64,000 nucleotides of DNA, from the NCBI GenBank assembly GCA_000934385.1, contig KN880431.1, forward strand, positions 124,001 through 188,000, written 5' to 3'. The notes below the pieces were generated by a model that saw only the letters and a list, made by a program, of their open reading frames with translations, did no database searches and was not told the origin of the DNA. Within the stretch, counting starts at the first letter, position 1. Every line of letters starts with the position of its first letter. The translations under genes and the position numbers were made by a program. This DNA comes from Cylindrobasidium torrendii FP15055 ss-10 (Eukaryota > Basidiomycota > Agaricomycetes > Agaricales > Physalacriaceae). Positions 1-12,498 of this stretch are shown in pieces.

Positions 1-200
1 TATGTCGGCGCGAGTTGGTGCGTATCTTGTGCCCATCCTCACACTCAAGCTCACAGTCAGCAGGGGAACGCCTATCACCTTACGTTTCGCTAGCATGTAT
101 AGTCATGGCAGCCACTATCTTGCTACAATGACGAACGCGATCATATTTCCTACATATTCCCTGGATGTACCATACTTCTACGGTTCAACGCGATGGATAA

Positions 201-1270
201 TCAAGACTGCTTGCGCTTGGATTTCTTCTTTTTGGGAGCCGCCGTCTCCTCCTCCGCCTTTCGCTTTGCCGCTGCCTTTTTCCCCAGCCTTTCCTGCCTG
301 TCAAACGGGTCCTCAAGTTCGCTGTCAGAATCGCTCGACGGGAGCTGGGGCTCTTCTTCCGGCACATCGTGTGCGTCGTCCTCCGGAAGCGGCTTATTGT
401 CTGAATAACGAGGATGGAATGGGTCGTCTTGTAATGAACCAGTGACCGACAACATTTCATTCGCGACAGTCAACCTGAACCAACCCGGATTAACATTGGT
501 TGAGCGACAGTGAGGACAAACGTACCCAATCACCGTGAAGCTTAGATTATTGGCGGCATCGCCGATTGGCTTGGCTGTGAGACTGTGTATCCATTTGCCT
601 CCCACTTCTTCAGAGGGTTTCTCCTCGCTAGCTGCGTCTGGTCCAAAATCGGGGTCATTTTCCGCCGGACCGTGTTCAAATTCCCAGGTGTTTTCAGGTA
701 TATGGCGTCGTGGTATTGAGACGTTGAATGTACGATGAATGAGCAGGGATATATGATCAGGCGAGCAGACGCTGATTTTGCCCTCTGGAATGGCATGAGT
801 GTTTATCAGAAATAGAGTATAGCATATAGGCATACCCAATCGCATGCCTATACGAGGGCTCCATACAGTTGCGTCAAATGCAACCCTGCAAATGATGAAG
901 GGACAATCGGCCAAAATGGGTGCCTTCTGATTCAGGAAAGATAGTTTAGAGTGTGCTAGTACAACTCCTTGTAATGCTGGGATATATCTATGAACATGAG
1001 AACAGGTATCCGGTCTGAGCAGGGAACACACCTCATAACCATCGAGTCCAAAAGTTCGTTGCATCCCTTTGCGATATCATTCGCGAACACAGGTGATACA
1101 GAGAGGGTGACCTCTGAGCGGATTACACGAAACTCGGTGTCCTTCGCCTTCGCCTTTGTCTCCTTCTTGCCATTCTTAGAGGCAGCATCGATTTTGGGGC
1201 GTTTCGCTGCCTTTTCGACGCCTGGCGCGACGGACTTGCGCTTTTTTGTTGTTGAAGTATGAACGGACAT
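201..1270 (-). CDS. RPA43: RNA polymerase I subunit RPA43
   Basis: Stalk subunit of RNA polymerase I, which transcribes rRNA genes in the nucleolus; with RPA14 it contacts initiation factor Rrn3. Exons on the minus strand: 1032..1270, 836..987, 526..784, 201..474 (307 aa). The Lys-rich start (KKRKSVAPG) precedes an SHS2/Rpb7-N-like region with VVLAHSKL and FDATVWSPRIGM, then an S1/OB segment with VCSPDHISLLIHRTFNVSIP, the strongest family signature. GKWIHS, FTVIG and MLSVTGSLQDDPF follow, then an acidic Ser-rich stretch and a Lys-rich tail typical of RPA43 rather than RPB7. Two of its three introns (475..525 and 785..835) are 51 nt and stopless, so a simple ORF reading inserts 17 false residues each. 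Removing 475..525 deletes a spurious CPHC stretch. The gene is head to head with PAM16. Confidence 0.9.
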
Positions 1271-1379
1271 GGCAGAAAAATCTTGGGTGGGATTGATCGC
1301 CGTGTGCAGCCGGACTTGGTACTCCTCCGTCATCATCCTAGCCTGTCTGCGACCTTCGTGTTTTCCCTCGCTTGCAACA
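1271..1379. promoter_or_regulatory. Shared upstream region of RPA43 and PAM16
   Basis: Only 109 bp separate the start codons of the divergent RPA43 and PAM16 genes, so both 5' UTRs and core promoters must lie here or overlap. No clear TATA box was seen. The role as a bidirectional promoter is inferred from geometry. Confidence 0.6.
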
Positions 1380-2000
1380 ATGGTGCGAATATTGCACGAG
1401 CTGGGGCTATATGCCTGAACGTTGTGTAGGCATCTCCCAAGGTCATAATTCAAATCCTGGCAAGTGGGACGCGTATTTTCGGCAAAGCAGTATGGGAAGC
1501 TAGCCGACAGGTCGTAAAAAGTACGAAGCATACCTAAATTAACTGCACATCTGCTTACACCTGTATCAGACGCGAAGGCTGGGCCAGCGGCGGCGGGAGG
1601 AGCGGACGTTGCAGGAGTTGGAAATGCTCGGTCGGGTTCAATCACAGACCAGCTCACACGACAACACCGGATGACCGTGGACGAGGCGAGCTTAATTCTG
1701 AACACGAAGAAGGACGCGAATTTGGAGGCTGTGATGAAGGTATCCGTCTTTCTTCGTCCGCAGAAGCTCATACTGACTGCTCTCGTGCAGCAATACGAGC
1801 ACTTGTTCAAAGCGAATTCACCTGTCGAGGCCACAAAAGATGCATCTGGAAAGGCAAAGCCAGCACGCATACATTCGCATTATCTGCAGTCGAAAGTGGT
1901 TCGTGCGCGCGAACGATTAGAAGCCGAGCTCAAGGGTTCCACGCCGCCTCCGCCGCCTCCAGCAACAGCCCCGCCGCCAAAACCTTCAGCAGAAGCATGA
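1380..2000 (+). CDS. PAM16: Mitochondrial import motor subunit Tim16/Pam16
   Basis: J-like subunit of the presequence translocase-associated motor on the matrix side of the inner membrane. It binds Pam18 and restrains its stimulation of mtHsp70. Exons: 1380..1382, 1430..1520, 1570..1739, 1791..2000 (157 aa). The first exon is the ATG alone; exon 2 continues ASPKVIIQILASGTRIFGKA, the usual hydrophobic start of the family. The degenerate J region reads MTVDEASLILN, YEHLFKANS and YLQSKVVRARERLEAEL and lacks the HPD triplet, as expected for Pam16 and unlike Pam18. Intron 3 (1740..1790) is 51 nt and stopless. The C-terminus is a short Pro-rich tail. Confidence 0.93.
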
Positions 2001-2378
2001 CACCACCTATCATAGTCTGTATAATATCTTATTGCATATAGCCGTATAATGCGCATAGCTCACTCACCCACCTTCCTCCCGCACACTTTGCCTTCGTTTG
2101 ATTTTGGGGACTTCTTCGAGGATTCAGGCCTAAAATCCGGTGTTTATCTTCAGCTCCTACAACATGAGCGGTGTTTTCCTTCGAATAACTCATCCACGTT
2201 CGCAGTATTTCACCGCGACGTCCACCTAACCCCGACGCTCGTGTCCACTCCGGAGTCCAAAGGCGCCCGCACGTTTGTGTCCCCCTTTTCTTGCACATTC
2301 CTCGCCTGATTGGCTGAGTAGATTGAACTTAACAATCCTCATGAACTCAATGAGGAGCGCTGCCTGCTAGTGCAAGCA
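2001..2378. other. PAM16-BTA1 intergenic region
   Basis: This stretch holds the PAM16 3' UTR and the BTA1 promoter and 5' UTR. I see no further gene or repeat in it. Confidence 0.5.
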
Positions 2379-5300
2379 ATGGCTTTCTCTTCCCTCTCCT
2401 CAGTTTCCATCAAATGGGATTGGACGACGCAGGGTGTAGTGCTCGTCGGTGTCATTTGGATACTTGCGCTGCTAGCTCTCGGCACTTTCACACCCCAGCT
2501 GAGGTTCATTTGGCATTGCTTCCTGGCACCGATAGGTGCCAGTGACCAAAAGTCACGGCTAGACAAGGTATGGTTTTCGCGACATAGTCGTGGGCCAGTG
2601 TCTAATTGATCTTGTGAAGTTCTACGAAGGGCAAGCGCAAGTTTATGACTCTACGCGCAACGGTCTCCTGCGTGGGCGCAACACGATGCTTAACCTATCG
2701 GCGGCCCACCTGCGAGAGTTGCGCAAGCAATCTTCAGGAAAGAGACTTGTCTGGATTGATATCGGGGGTGGAACTGGTGCGTAGCTCAAAATGCTAGACC
2801 ATGCGTACCCATCTGCTGCAGGTTGGAACATTGAACAGATGGACAAACATTTCCCAATCTCGGAATTCGACCATGTCTACCTTATCGACCTTTGTGGACC
2901 CCTTCTACAGGTTGCACGCACCCGTTTCGCGCGCCGTGGCTGGAAGAACGTCACCGTCCTCTGCCAGGATGCCACAGAGTTCTGTTTGCCTGAGTGGTCT
3001 GAGAAAGGCATGCCATCGGAAGGGAGCGTCAGTTTCGTGACCATGAGCTATTCGTTGTCGATGGTATGCGGTCCTTCCCTTCTAGTTGCATTGGTTTACA
3101 TTTTGCCAGATCCCGAATTATTACGCATTGCTCGACCGGATCGAGCACGTCCTTGATCCAGCCCATGGGTTACTTGGCGTTGCCGACTTCTACACCGCAG
3201 GAAAGCAGCCCTCGTTACACGAGAAAGCTATTGGCGGCGTCAGCAAGGAGGTCGGCTGGGTTTCGCGCTGGTTTTGGCAAATCTGGTTTGACTTTGACCA
3301 TGTCAGACTGTCACTCGTCTCTGTATCACTGGAGAGCTGACGAACTCGACGCCAGGTCTCGCTCAGCCCTGCACGACGCGCCTATCTGGAGTATCGATTT
3401 GGCACTGTCTGTTCTCCTTCAATTCCAAATTCCCCCCAGCGCTCACTCTGCTGCAGGTCAAGAGCTACAATGGAAGAAACCGTTTCATTCTTCCGTTCAT
3501 AGTTCGCATGTGCGTTCGTTACACCCTGCACGTAGGGTCAAGCTTACTGACATACATACAGTCCATACTATGTGTGGATTGGTCGCCCCCGCTCGTGTGA
3601 TGTTTCTCGGTTCTGTCATGCATTCGAGGTCGAAGGCGGAAACATCATAGGCAACTGTTCACCCACAACACCATTCAAAACTGTAGCCACAGTAGAGGTG
3701 GACGTACCGAAACTCGAAATTGGCGAGTCCGCGCTGGCTCTACCGACAGTGCCAGGTTCGACCAAGCCAAGCGGTATTGCGATCATCGACGTGACGCCTC
3801 CCTTAAGCTCCTTCCATTATCAAGTGCAAAACGTAGGTGATAAACTGTCTATCTATAATCCCTCGACTTAGACATTCTAGCGATGGAGATTGCCCTACTA
3901 TGATAATCCTATTCACAAGGACTTCAGGACCTTCATCTATTCCTTTACTTGGGTGAGCTAGATTGTTGTCTTTGGCTGGAGCTGGCTATCTAAACGTTGA
4001 GCAGGAGGACCCCATGGAGGACATGAAGCACCTTCGTCTATCCTCCCAGGATTCTATGTTTGTCATCACATCCGCAGGAGACAATGCCCTCCATTATGCC
4101 GTTAACGCTCGGCCAAAGAGGGTAAGTACACCTCGTCTCCCCAATGTCTGAAGTCCATTCTGAATCTGTGTACAGATTCATTGCGTCGATATGAACCCTT
4201 GGTGAGTGTCCAAGAACGTCGAGTCTGGTAAGCGTTGCTAACTCCAGTTAGTCAAGGTCATTTGCTAGAACTGAAGCTTGCTTGTGTGCGGTCCCTTGGC
4301 TACGATGATTTCTTCCTGCTCTTCGGGTGTGGTCGCCACTCCAACTTCCGCCAATTGCTCGACTCCAAGATTGCCCCGCACTTGTCCTCTGTGGCATATC
4401 AGTTCTGGCACATCAACGCCGACGCTTTTGCATCAGGATTTTATCTCCAAGGGTATAGCGGCTGGGCGCTACGCTTTGCACAGTTTGTGTTCAAGATTGC
4501 GGGCGTGAGCCAGCGTGTTGTGGAAATGTGCCAGTCCGAGAATTTGGAAGACCAAGTGAGGATTTGGAGGGATCACCTCCGGCCAGTGCTGCTCAACCCA
4601 ATTGTCGTCGAGCTTTTGAAGAGTCCGGTATTCTGCTGGAATGCGCTAGGTGTTCCAATGAATCAGCGTCAAATGTTGTTGGACGAGGGTTGGTGCATTT
4701 GCCATTGTAAAGCTCAGCGTGACTCACTATCCACAGGCGGTGTGTACCAATACGTTGTTGATACATTAGACCCGGTCGTGTCAACGTATCTGCTGCGAAC
4801 AGACAACTACTTCTACTTGTTGGCGCTTATGGGACACTATACCTCGGAGTCATGCCCAGCATATCTCACACGCGCAGGGTTTGAAACGCTAAAGGCGCAG
4901 GATGGCGCATGCTTGGACAGTTTCCGGTTGCACACCGAGCCCATCGTCAAGTAGGTCCTTACTTGCTCTGTACGAACATTTGCCAACACAATCATCTTTA
5001 GCGTCCTTCGTGGGTTGGCCGTCCAATCACTGACGCGCTCGCTGGTGATGGACCATCTTGACTGGTTTGTACCGGGGGACCGAGGAGCGGAGGAAGAGGT
5101 CATTGAACTGAGAAGGGCAACTGCGCAGGGAGGTATGGTGTTCTGGAGATCAGCCTCGCGAGTGCCATGGTACAACGAAGTGTACGACGGCAAACTGCTT
5201 AGTCCTCAACGAAGTACTAACGATGTTGCAGATTCAAGCGACATGGATTCCGTGTAGAGCCTGTTTCGATCCGTCAGACTGGTGCCCAACGTCCCATTGA

Positions 5301-5393
5301 CAGAGTAAACATGTATGTTGCTTTCAACTCTGCGGTGCCACTACTGACAACTACTCGAGGTATGCGTCCTTCTGGAAGGCGAAGAAGATATGA
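2379..5393 (+). CDS. BTA1: Betaine lipid (DGTS) synthase BTA1
   Basis: Makes the phosphorus-free membrane lipid DGTS from diacylglycerol and S-adenosylmethionine in two steps: 3-amino-3-carboxypropyl transfer (BtaA-like), then three N-methylations (BtaB-like). Fungi use it to replace phosphatidylcholine when phosphate is scarce. Fifteen exons: 2379..2567, 2620..2776, 2822..3063, 3110..3301, 3356..3406, 3457..3509, 3562..3832, 3881..3952, 4005..4121, 4176..4201, 4252..4688, 4737..4950, 5002..5181, 5232..5312, 5360..5393 (771 aa). Near residues 15-38 is a membrane segment (VVLVGVIWILALLALGTF). The N-terminal half carries SAM motif I (IDIGGGTG). The C-terminal half is BtaA-like, with FTWEDPMEDMKHL, the NPCQ motif, LFGCGRH and ITSAGDNALHY. 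All chosen junctions keep frame; exon 10 is only 26 nt. Transcription is probably phosphate-responsive, but I identified no PHO element. Confidence 0.93.
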
Positions 5394-5744
5394 TGAAGTC
5401 CCTGTAGTATATAATCTAGCGCATACATGTGTAGTTCTCTGTATTTAGTCTAGCTCATAGCAAAGCTTGTGGAAATCTGATGTGTACGGTGGAAATTGAA
5501 ATAGAAGACGCTGATGGTCAACATGGCCAAATGCGCCACATTCTGGGCCACTGTTGGATCATTCGAACTTGAACACGCCGCCATCAGTACCTTCGCCGGC
5601 AACTATTCCTTACTGTCCCTGCGCCGCAGGAATCAGTACTCTCTTTCTGTATCTCACTCGTTACCACTGGCTATAACCCCGGCGGTCCTATTTATCAACG
5701 TGGATCCATCCGACGCATAAGTTAGCCCCTCTGGACTGGGCACC
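5394..5744. other. BTA1-RhoGAP intergenic region
   Basis: About 350 bp between codirectional genes. No gene-like open frame and no repeat were seen. Confidence 0.5.
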
Positions 5745-8700
5745 ATGTTGGCGACGATGAACATGACACAGACGAGGGCATCGTTGCACAACAACAACGC
5801 GTATGACCTCGGGCAAGAGCATGTCGACGTAGACAAGATATGCCCTGGGTGCAAGCAAAGTGCAGTAACGGACGATGGTGGACTGGTTGTTGCGTTCGGG
5901 TGCGTTTGTAGTTATCTTTTGCAACGCGAGCTCACAGATCCCCTCCAGCTCGTCATTTTTCCATGTCGACTGTTTTAGATGCGCAAAGTGCAGCAACAGA
6001 GTAACCGCGGACACCAACCTGCTTTTACTGTCAGACGGCTCACCAGTTTGCGCCAACTGCTCGTACAATTGCAATGTATGCAAGCAACCGATTTTGGACG
6101 AAGCAATCATGACAGGCGACGACTCGTATCACGCACATTGCTTTAAATGCAAAGTATGCCGCAACCGCATCGACGAACTCGTTTTCGCGAAGACGAGCCA
6201 GGGCATTTATTGTATGGACTGCCATAACGAGCGGATGATTAAGATTAGGAGACATGCGCAGAAAAAAGCGGAGCGAGAAAAGGCAGCTGCGGCTGGCGGC
6301 AGCGGGTCCGCCTCTTCGCGCACATCCAAGCGCGATGTACGTCGTCTGCCATGCAATATAGCACAGTCTTACCTTTTATAGCAACCCCCAACCACGCCGA
6401 GCCCAATGGAGACGCCAATGTCTGCAAAGGCATTTCCCGCGAGTTCCGCCCCTTCGCCTGGTAACCCTTCTACACCTCGGACGCCCAAGGAGCCCCTCCC
6501 TCAGTCCCGCGGGAGAAACGGCTCGTACGTGGAGGACGCATTTTCACCCACCACGCCCCGCTCAGCAACAAAGCCTTCGCCTCCCCAGCTTACGCCCTCA
6601 TTCTCGCAACCGCCACAGCAACCAGTATCCGTGACAGTTGCTCCTCCGCCGGAAGGAAACGCCCCACTAAGACCGCCGTTGGCCCATCAGTCCTCATCAT
6701 CCTCTAGCAATGGATTCTTGCAACAGGAAAGTGAGCCTACATCTCGCGCAAACAAACGGCGGTCAATCAATCCGGGACTTACTCTCAGCGACTTGGCCTC
6801 TCCACCGACCCCGCCAGCTGCATCTTCCCCAACTCTATCCCCCATGTCAGCGTCTTTCCTCCGCCAAGCAGGTGGCCGTTCACCTACACCACCGAGCTTA
6901 AACGGCAGGGATTCGCCACAGCACCTTGCCTCCCCCTTGCGAGAGCAATTTGATGCTCGTGCCCGCCCGGTCTCCAACAGCTCGATTCGTAGTGACCCCA
7001 GTCGCGTGATACCAATGAATGTCACTGTTCAAGACAGTGAATCTCAGCGACCTCGAGCAATGTCCAGTGTACAGCGCGTTTCTGAGAGGGAACAAGCTTA
7101 CGTCAATGGTCGTCCGTCTACGGCGAATGGCCACTCTGCACCGTCGAGGCAGTTTAGCTCCCCGCATATCAACATTTCTTCCCCCGAATCAAACGGAATT
7201 CGCCCTATGCGCTCTTTCGACGACCGACAACGACCCGCGTCTTCAGGTAGCAACAGGGCGCCCTCAATCAAGACCTCGCGCGCACCATCAAGGGCGGCTG
7301 TACCCCATAGCATTGAAACAGACACTGAGGAAGGAGACTACGCCGCTGCGCGTTTATCCTACGAGTCCGATGATGGTGCTCCGCCAGCACTTCCACCAAA
7401 ACTGGACACCTCCTTTGCGGACAAGAATGGCCAGTACAACGATGTGCTGCCTGACAGTGCCTCGGATACCTCCGAGGCTTCGTCGCCTGTTGAGCAGACC
7501 TCCCATTCGACTTTCATTGCGCCTGCTCTGCCGCCTATCCGCTTCTCCCTAAACACCGCCGATTTCTCAGACCTTCTCAATTCTGTTGGCGGCGTCAGTG
7601 CTCTTAAATCGCTGGATCAATTAGCCCATCTCGTTGGCGAAGGCGTACCTCCCACTCCTCCTCCAACCGCAACTGCGCCTGGCATACCCGATTCCTCGCC
7701 ACCAGTGACACCCAAGAATCTGGATGTTGGTGGTCAGAATGATATTCAGTATGTGTCAATAGAAAATGCCACTTGAATCGACTAACGTCTCCGTTCAGTG
7801 CAACACCGCGGCCGCCTACCGCGGATGTGTCCGAGAATATCATTTCCACTCGCCCTTCCTTTGATTCAGCAAAACATCCGGACTCGCCTGAGCCAGAATA
7901 TGTCGTTTTGCGGCTGCAGCAAGTCATGGAAGATGCAGCAGGACGCGGTGCGGGACAGGTCAAGTTAGATCCCACGTTCTTGTCTGCCATTTTGAAGACG
8001 ATGCAAATCCATAAAAGCGAAATTTCTGAGCTTAAGAGCAAGATCGATGGCATGAAGGTTGGCAGTACAACCGTCTGGCCTCCCGTCGTTGCTAACTCCT
8101 CTTTAGCGGGCTAGCAAGAACTACATTGAGGGCATCTCGGTCGCTCAGACCGAATACGATAGGGAGTTGAAGCTGCGCAGAGAGTCCGAAGCTGAAGTCA
8201 CCCGCTTACGTGTATTACTGTCGGGACAAGCAGCTCGTCTTACCGCATTATCCGGCGATTCTCGCAAGCACGAGCTTAGGCAGAAGATGACCAAGGACCT
8301 TCACGAGAAATTGTCTGGGCTAGAGACAGACCTGTCCAAGTTGACGGTCAATCGCGACATGGCTCTCGCTGAAGTCGAGGAGCTGGCTGCAACCCAATCG
8401 TGAGCATTAAATTGATGCTGTTTCTTTGTGCTGAATTCTCTGTTTTAGCACGACTGTGGACCAGCGTCCGAATACCCTTAATCGTTCGTTGACAATGCGC
8501 TTGGACAACCTCAGATCACAATATCAACAAGAGCTAATGCCGCTAAGCGCACAACGCGAGGCGCTGAGTAGGGAGATTGCGGAGCTCAAAGCCGTCAGGG
8601 ACGTCTTCCTCGAGGAGACCACGGTGTTGAATGCGCGCAATGAAGAATTGGCCCAACTCAGCACACAGTATGCGCGCCGTGTTGACTCCCTGCCCGAGGC

Positions 8701-9977
8701 TCGCAAAGTCGAACCTGCCCCACGTCCTTCGACAGATCGGCCACGTCCCCAAATCCCGCCACCCCAGCCAATCGCCGTCCCTCTCCCTGCACAAAGTGTA
8801 TTTTCGTCGTCGACAACTCTCAACAGCGATGATTCCTCCGATCGCCTTATGCCCAAGTATTCCAAGTCGGATGCCGAGCTGGCGAACAGCACGCCGTCCA
8901 AGGGCAAGTTCATGAAATGGGGTTCACGGCCCAAAGAAGGGCCGACGGCGATGGATGGCAGGTCAAAGTCAAACGCAGAGCACAACTTCCAGCAGTTGAG
9001 CATCCTGCGGTTCACGCGATGTGACCACTGTGGGGACAAGATGTGGGGATCGCAGTTGAGGTGCACTGGTACGCACAGAGTCTTGGGTAATGCCAGTCAG
9101 AGTACTGACCTCCAACAGGGTGCAGTGTATCTGTTCATGTCCGCTGCCTGAATCAAGTTCAGTCACCATGCTCTCATCAAGGTGGCAACTCCCAAAATGA
9201 CCAGCCCATGCGTATGTAGCTGTTTATCGTTCGTGGCTGTGTGCTAACTAGCGGCCAACAGCACCTTCTATGTTCGGTCGTGACCTTGTCGAGCAAGTCC
9301 AGGCAGACTCTCGGAACACCCCACGGGATGTCCCTGTCCTCGTCGAGAAGTGTATCGAGGCCGTCGAAGAACTTGGTATATACATTCATTCGGCCTACAA
9401 CGCAGGCTAACACCTTGGCAGCTATGGATTATGAGGGTATTTATCGCAAGACTGGCGGTTCAGGTCAAAACAAGGTCATAACCCAACTTTTCGAACGGGG
9501 CGATTACGATGCCTTCGACCTGCGAGACCAAGACAAGTTCAACGACATCTGCAGCGTCACTTCGGTACTCAAGACGTACTTCCGAACGCTGCCTGTGCCA
9601 TTGTTCACTTACGACCTCCACGACCACTTTATGGGAGCTGTGGAAATCAAGGATTCTGCCGCCAGGGACCAGCAACTGACTGACTTGGTCAATCAACTAC
9701 CGCGAGAACATTATTTCACTGTGCGCGAATTGATGCTGCACCTGAGTCGAGTATGCGATCGCGCTGAGCGCAATCTCATGAGTGCTCGTAATCTAGGTGT
9801 GGTTTTCGGACGTGCGTGAAAAAAATGTCTTTGTCGCTGAGCATTAGGCTGATCATGTTTGCAGCTACGCTAATGCGGTCGCGTAACCCAGGCGCAGAGT
9901 TCAGCGATATGGCGGGCAAGGCCTTGACGATTGAGTGGCTAGTAGAGAATGCGCCTACGGTGTTTGGACAACGCTGA
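5745..9977 (+). CDS. LIM-LIM-C1-RhoGAP protein (Rga1/Rga2 type)
   Basis: GTPase-activating protein predicted to switch off Cdc42/Rho1-class GTPases at polarity sites. Exons: 5745..5899, 5949..6336, 6382..7748, 7799..8057, 8107..8399, 8449..9068, 9119..9211, 9262..9375, 9422..9811, 9865..9977 (1263 aa). Two LIM domains lie at about residues 32-150 (CPGCKQ, FHVDCFRCAKC, CNVCKQ, HAHCFKCKVC). A long Ser/Pro-rich region follows (about 180-640), then predicted coiled coil (about 690-900), then a C1 domain near 998-1047 starting with the canonical H-x12-C-x2-C. The C-terminal RhoGAP domain (about 1075-1260) has the arginine-finger segment YEGIYRKTGG, VLKTYFRTLPVPL and NLGVVFGPTLMRS. Start ATG is in a good context (CACCATG). 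This architecture is known for fungal Rga-type polarity regulators; the GTPase specificity is inferred. Confidence 0.92.
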
Positions 9978-10815
9978 GGCTGGCCTCTGTGACAGCATCT
10001 AAAGCTACCTTTCTTGCTTATTACGACCCCTTGCACATAACCTATCTCTTTTTCTTTCTTCATGTCATTGGTGGAATACGGTCTGCGGAGTAAGCGGCAG
10101 TAATTATTCTTTTTTTTGCTTCTTTTCTGCGTCAACTGTTATATACGTTATTTATTCTCCTGTCGCTAGTTCACTTTTCGATCCATTTTATCTTCAGCTC
10201 ACATTTATTCTTCCCTTGTCGCTTCACGAAGTCTTACTCTCGCTTGACCTATAGCTCGTTTTGACTACCCCCACACGCTCCTTTGCATACCCCCCGTTTC
10301 TGGGACACCTTAGTAGGATGTAGCTAGTATCGAATCCGTTTCTCGTTTGTGAATTTCTCCCCGTTTATACAGCAGACTATGAGTGCGATCCTTTGAGGAT
10401 AGGATGAAGCTTGCGCGCATAGTATATAAGTCCTCGCTTTGTGAAAGTCAACTTGCGGGTGTCAATGGAAGTCAACAGACCATGTCCGCTGAAAGCCAAT
10501 CTATATTTCCCTCCAGCTACTTTGACCAGTAGATACATAGTATGAGTAAGTAGTGTAAGTACAATATGCATATGTCGAGCTCGAGATAGGTCACGCTCAC
10601 GTCTTTCTGAAAATCATGCGGAACCCTGCAGAAGCTCCCTGGACCTTCTCGGCTTTGAAGGCGATTCTGGTTTAAGCGTGCAGAAGAGAAAATGCCGTCG
10701 AGGTCCTGCTACGACTGCAGCTGCCGCCGCCGCCGCGACCCGCGGCGGCACCGTGTCCGTGCCCCCTCGTACTCCCAATGCAAACATTCTGTCGAATACT
10801 GGATGTAGATTGAAT
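9978..10815. other. Convergent intergenic region
   Basis: 3' flanks of the RhoGAP gene (+) and the BTB gene (-). It contains T-rich stretches after 10040 and the GC-rich hairpin at 10729..10749. An alternative last exon of the BTB gene could occupy 10614..10885 (see that entry). Nothing else was recognised. Confidence 0.45.
10729..10749. repeat. GC-rich inverted repeat (9-bp stem)
   Basis: GCCGCCGCG at 10729..10737 pairs perfectly with CGCGGCGGC at 10741..10749 across a 3-nt loop. It sits in a CCG-repeat tract that would code for poly-alanine on the minus strand if the BTB gene extends this far. Confidence 0.6.
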
Positions 10816-12440
10816 TTACGAACGGGCAAGGGAAGAGGTAATGTACTGACATGTAGCGATAAATGCCTTTGCGGTTGTTTGACAGCTAAGCTGTGTTAGA
10901 GCGAGCGGAGGCGTGACACCCTCGAGTCCGCGTAGGTAACGGTAGACCATGGAAGGTTGAGGAGGGCCTGGAAGGTATGAGCGAGAGTGACATTTGGAAA
11001 GTCTCCCAGATGTACGCACCGATTCGGAATATGGCATGGTAAGCCTGACGAAACTTTTCGTCTAGGATTCGTGCGCAGCTCGCCGAGTCTGGACATGTTG
11101 AACACTGGATGTGTTAGCCCTTGTGGTAATAGCTAAACAGAAAGAGAGCATACGCATTGATACTCTTTCGCCACCTGAGTGAGACCGATTTTGAGAACAC
11201 GCTCCAAGAACCAATTTCGCCTTTCTGGATGTTAGGATCACGGTAGAATATCACTTGGGGAGATGGACTGGCCTTTTCTCTAGCTTCAGAAGTGTCTCTT
11301 GGCTGAGGGTATTGATCTCTTGCTCTGGCCAACCTCCTGGATTGTCGAGAACGAAACGGCTGCATTCTCGATACAGCTCCTCCTCGCCAAAGAGCTCTGC
11401 TATACGCATGGCTTTGATGGGCTTGCCAGCAGCGTGTGTAAGAAGGAATGTGAGACACTCTCGCTGCAGCGCAGGAACAAGGAGTTTGTGGGATATATTC
11501 ATGAGGGACTCGACATTATTCCAAGTTATAGTGCATTGAAGACTGGGGATGAGATATGGCTGTGGATTGAAGCTTCGAGGACGTACTGTGGGTATACGAA
11601 TTTAAGGAAGTCATGGAAAGCAGATGCCTACACGGAATTAGCAATCAACGCGCGGTGAAAGGGCTTGTAACGCACGCGTTCTTCCTTGAGGACCACGACG
11701 GCATCCTGGCCGTTACGTTTGACCATAGCAACCTTCTGTATTGGCTTCGTGTCGCTTGGAATGTTCAGACTGGGAGTATGGGTGCCGGCTTCCAGCTTGG
11801 CTAACGAGTCCTCTCGCTCGCGCACCTTATCCTTGCCCTTGTTGCCTTCGATGTCGCTGGAATCGCAGATATCCGTGTCATCTCCACGCGTGACAGTCGC
11901 GTCGGTTTGGTCTCCCGCTTGGGAAATGGTTATTATTGATGACATTGAAGCAGGCCTCCCCGACCCGCTACCGCCAGTCTCTGCCCAGTCTCCGCTAAGT
12001 GCAGCCTCAAAGAAGGGGGAGGCGAAGTAAAGCACTTCTTTATGAGCCCTAGGTTATTATATAATCACAATTAGAAACGGACAGACGGATGGGAATGCCT
12101 CGCACCAGAATGTTGTTGTCTCGACTACTATCTTGACCGTCCCTGGGAAGACATGGTCCTTGGTGAATGTAGAGTCTATCTCGATTGACTCGTCATCGCT
12201 GTCCACGTCCAGGTCACTAGGCACATCGTCCGTCTCGCACTCTTCAAACAACCACGGAGGCGATCCGCTCGAGCGGAATATGCCTGCCGCGGCGGCGTGT
12301 GTTTCTGTCGGGGAGCTGATGTTGGCGGATGTGTTCGCCGGACCGCGTGAGTTGCGCGCAATGAGAATATGGCTGGGATTTGTAGACATCCAGGCTGGCG
12401 CGCGTGGTGGCGGGACGCAAGCTCTCGATAATAACGGCAA
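10816..12440 (-). CDS. BTB/POZ domain protein
   Basis: Member of the large agaricomycete BTB family, thought to act in protein-protein interaction or as cullin-3 adaptors; the partner is unknown. Exons: 12106..12440, 11676..12048, 11587..11627, 11255..11542, 11154..11220, 11020..11104, 10816..10967 (446 aa). The BTB core runs through DHVFPGTVKIVVETTTFW, AHKEVLYFASPFFEAAL, FHDFLKFVYP and ISHKLLVPALQREC; a helical BACK-like part follows (RNWFLERVLKIGLT, CARILDEKFRQAYHAIFRI). Inside the BTB core is a low-complexity acidic insert of about 60 residues. One intron (11221..11254) is only 34 nt. The C-terminus is uncertain: a second 34-nt intron (10886..10919) would join an exon 10614..10885 with a poly-Ala tract (502 aa). 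Met at 12389 is an alternative start. Confidence 0.72.
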
Positions 12441-12498
12441 CAGTCGCGATGATCGGTTGTATTACCTCCGGGATTACCAGCCTTTCCCCCGAACCATC
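12441..12498. promoter_or_regulatory. 58-bp gap between divergent BTB and SDHAF3 genes
   Basis: The assumed start codons are only 58 bp apart. Either the transcripts overlap at their 5' ends or the BTB gene starts at a downstream Met. Role inferred from geometry. Confidence 0.45.

Noticed and set aside
2..445. Open plus-strand frame at the left edge
   Set aside because: It overlaps the RPA43 3' exon on the opposite strand and has no recognisable domain.
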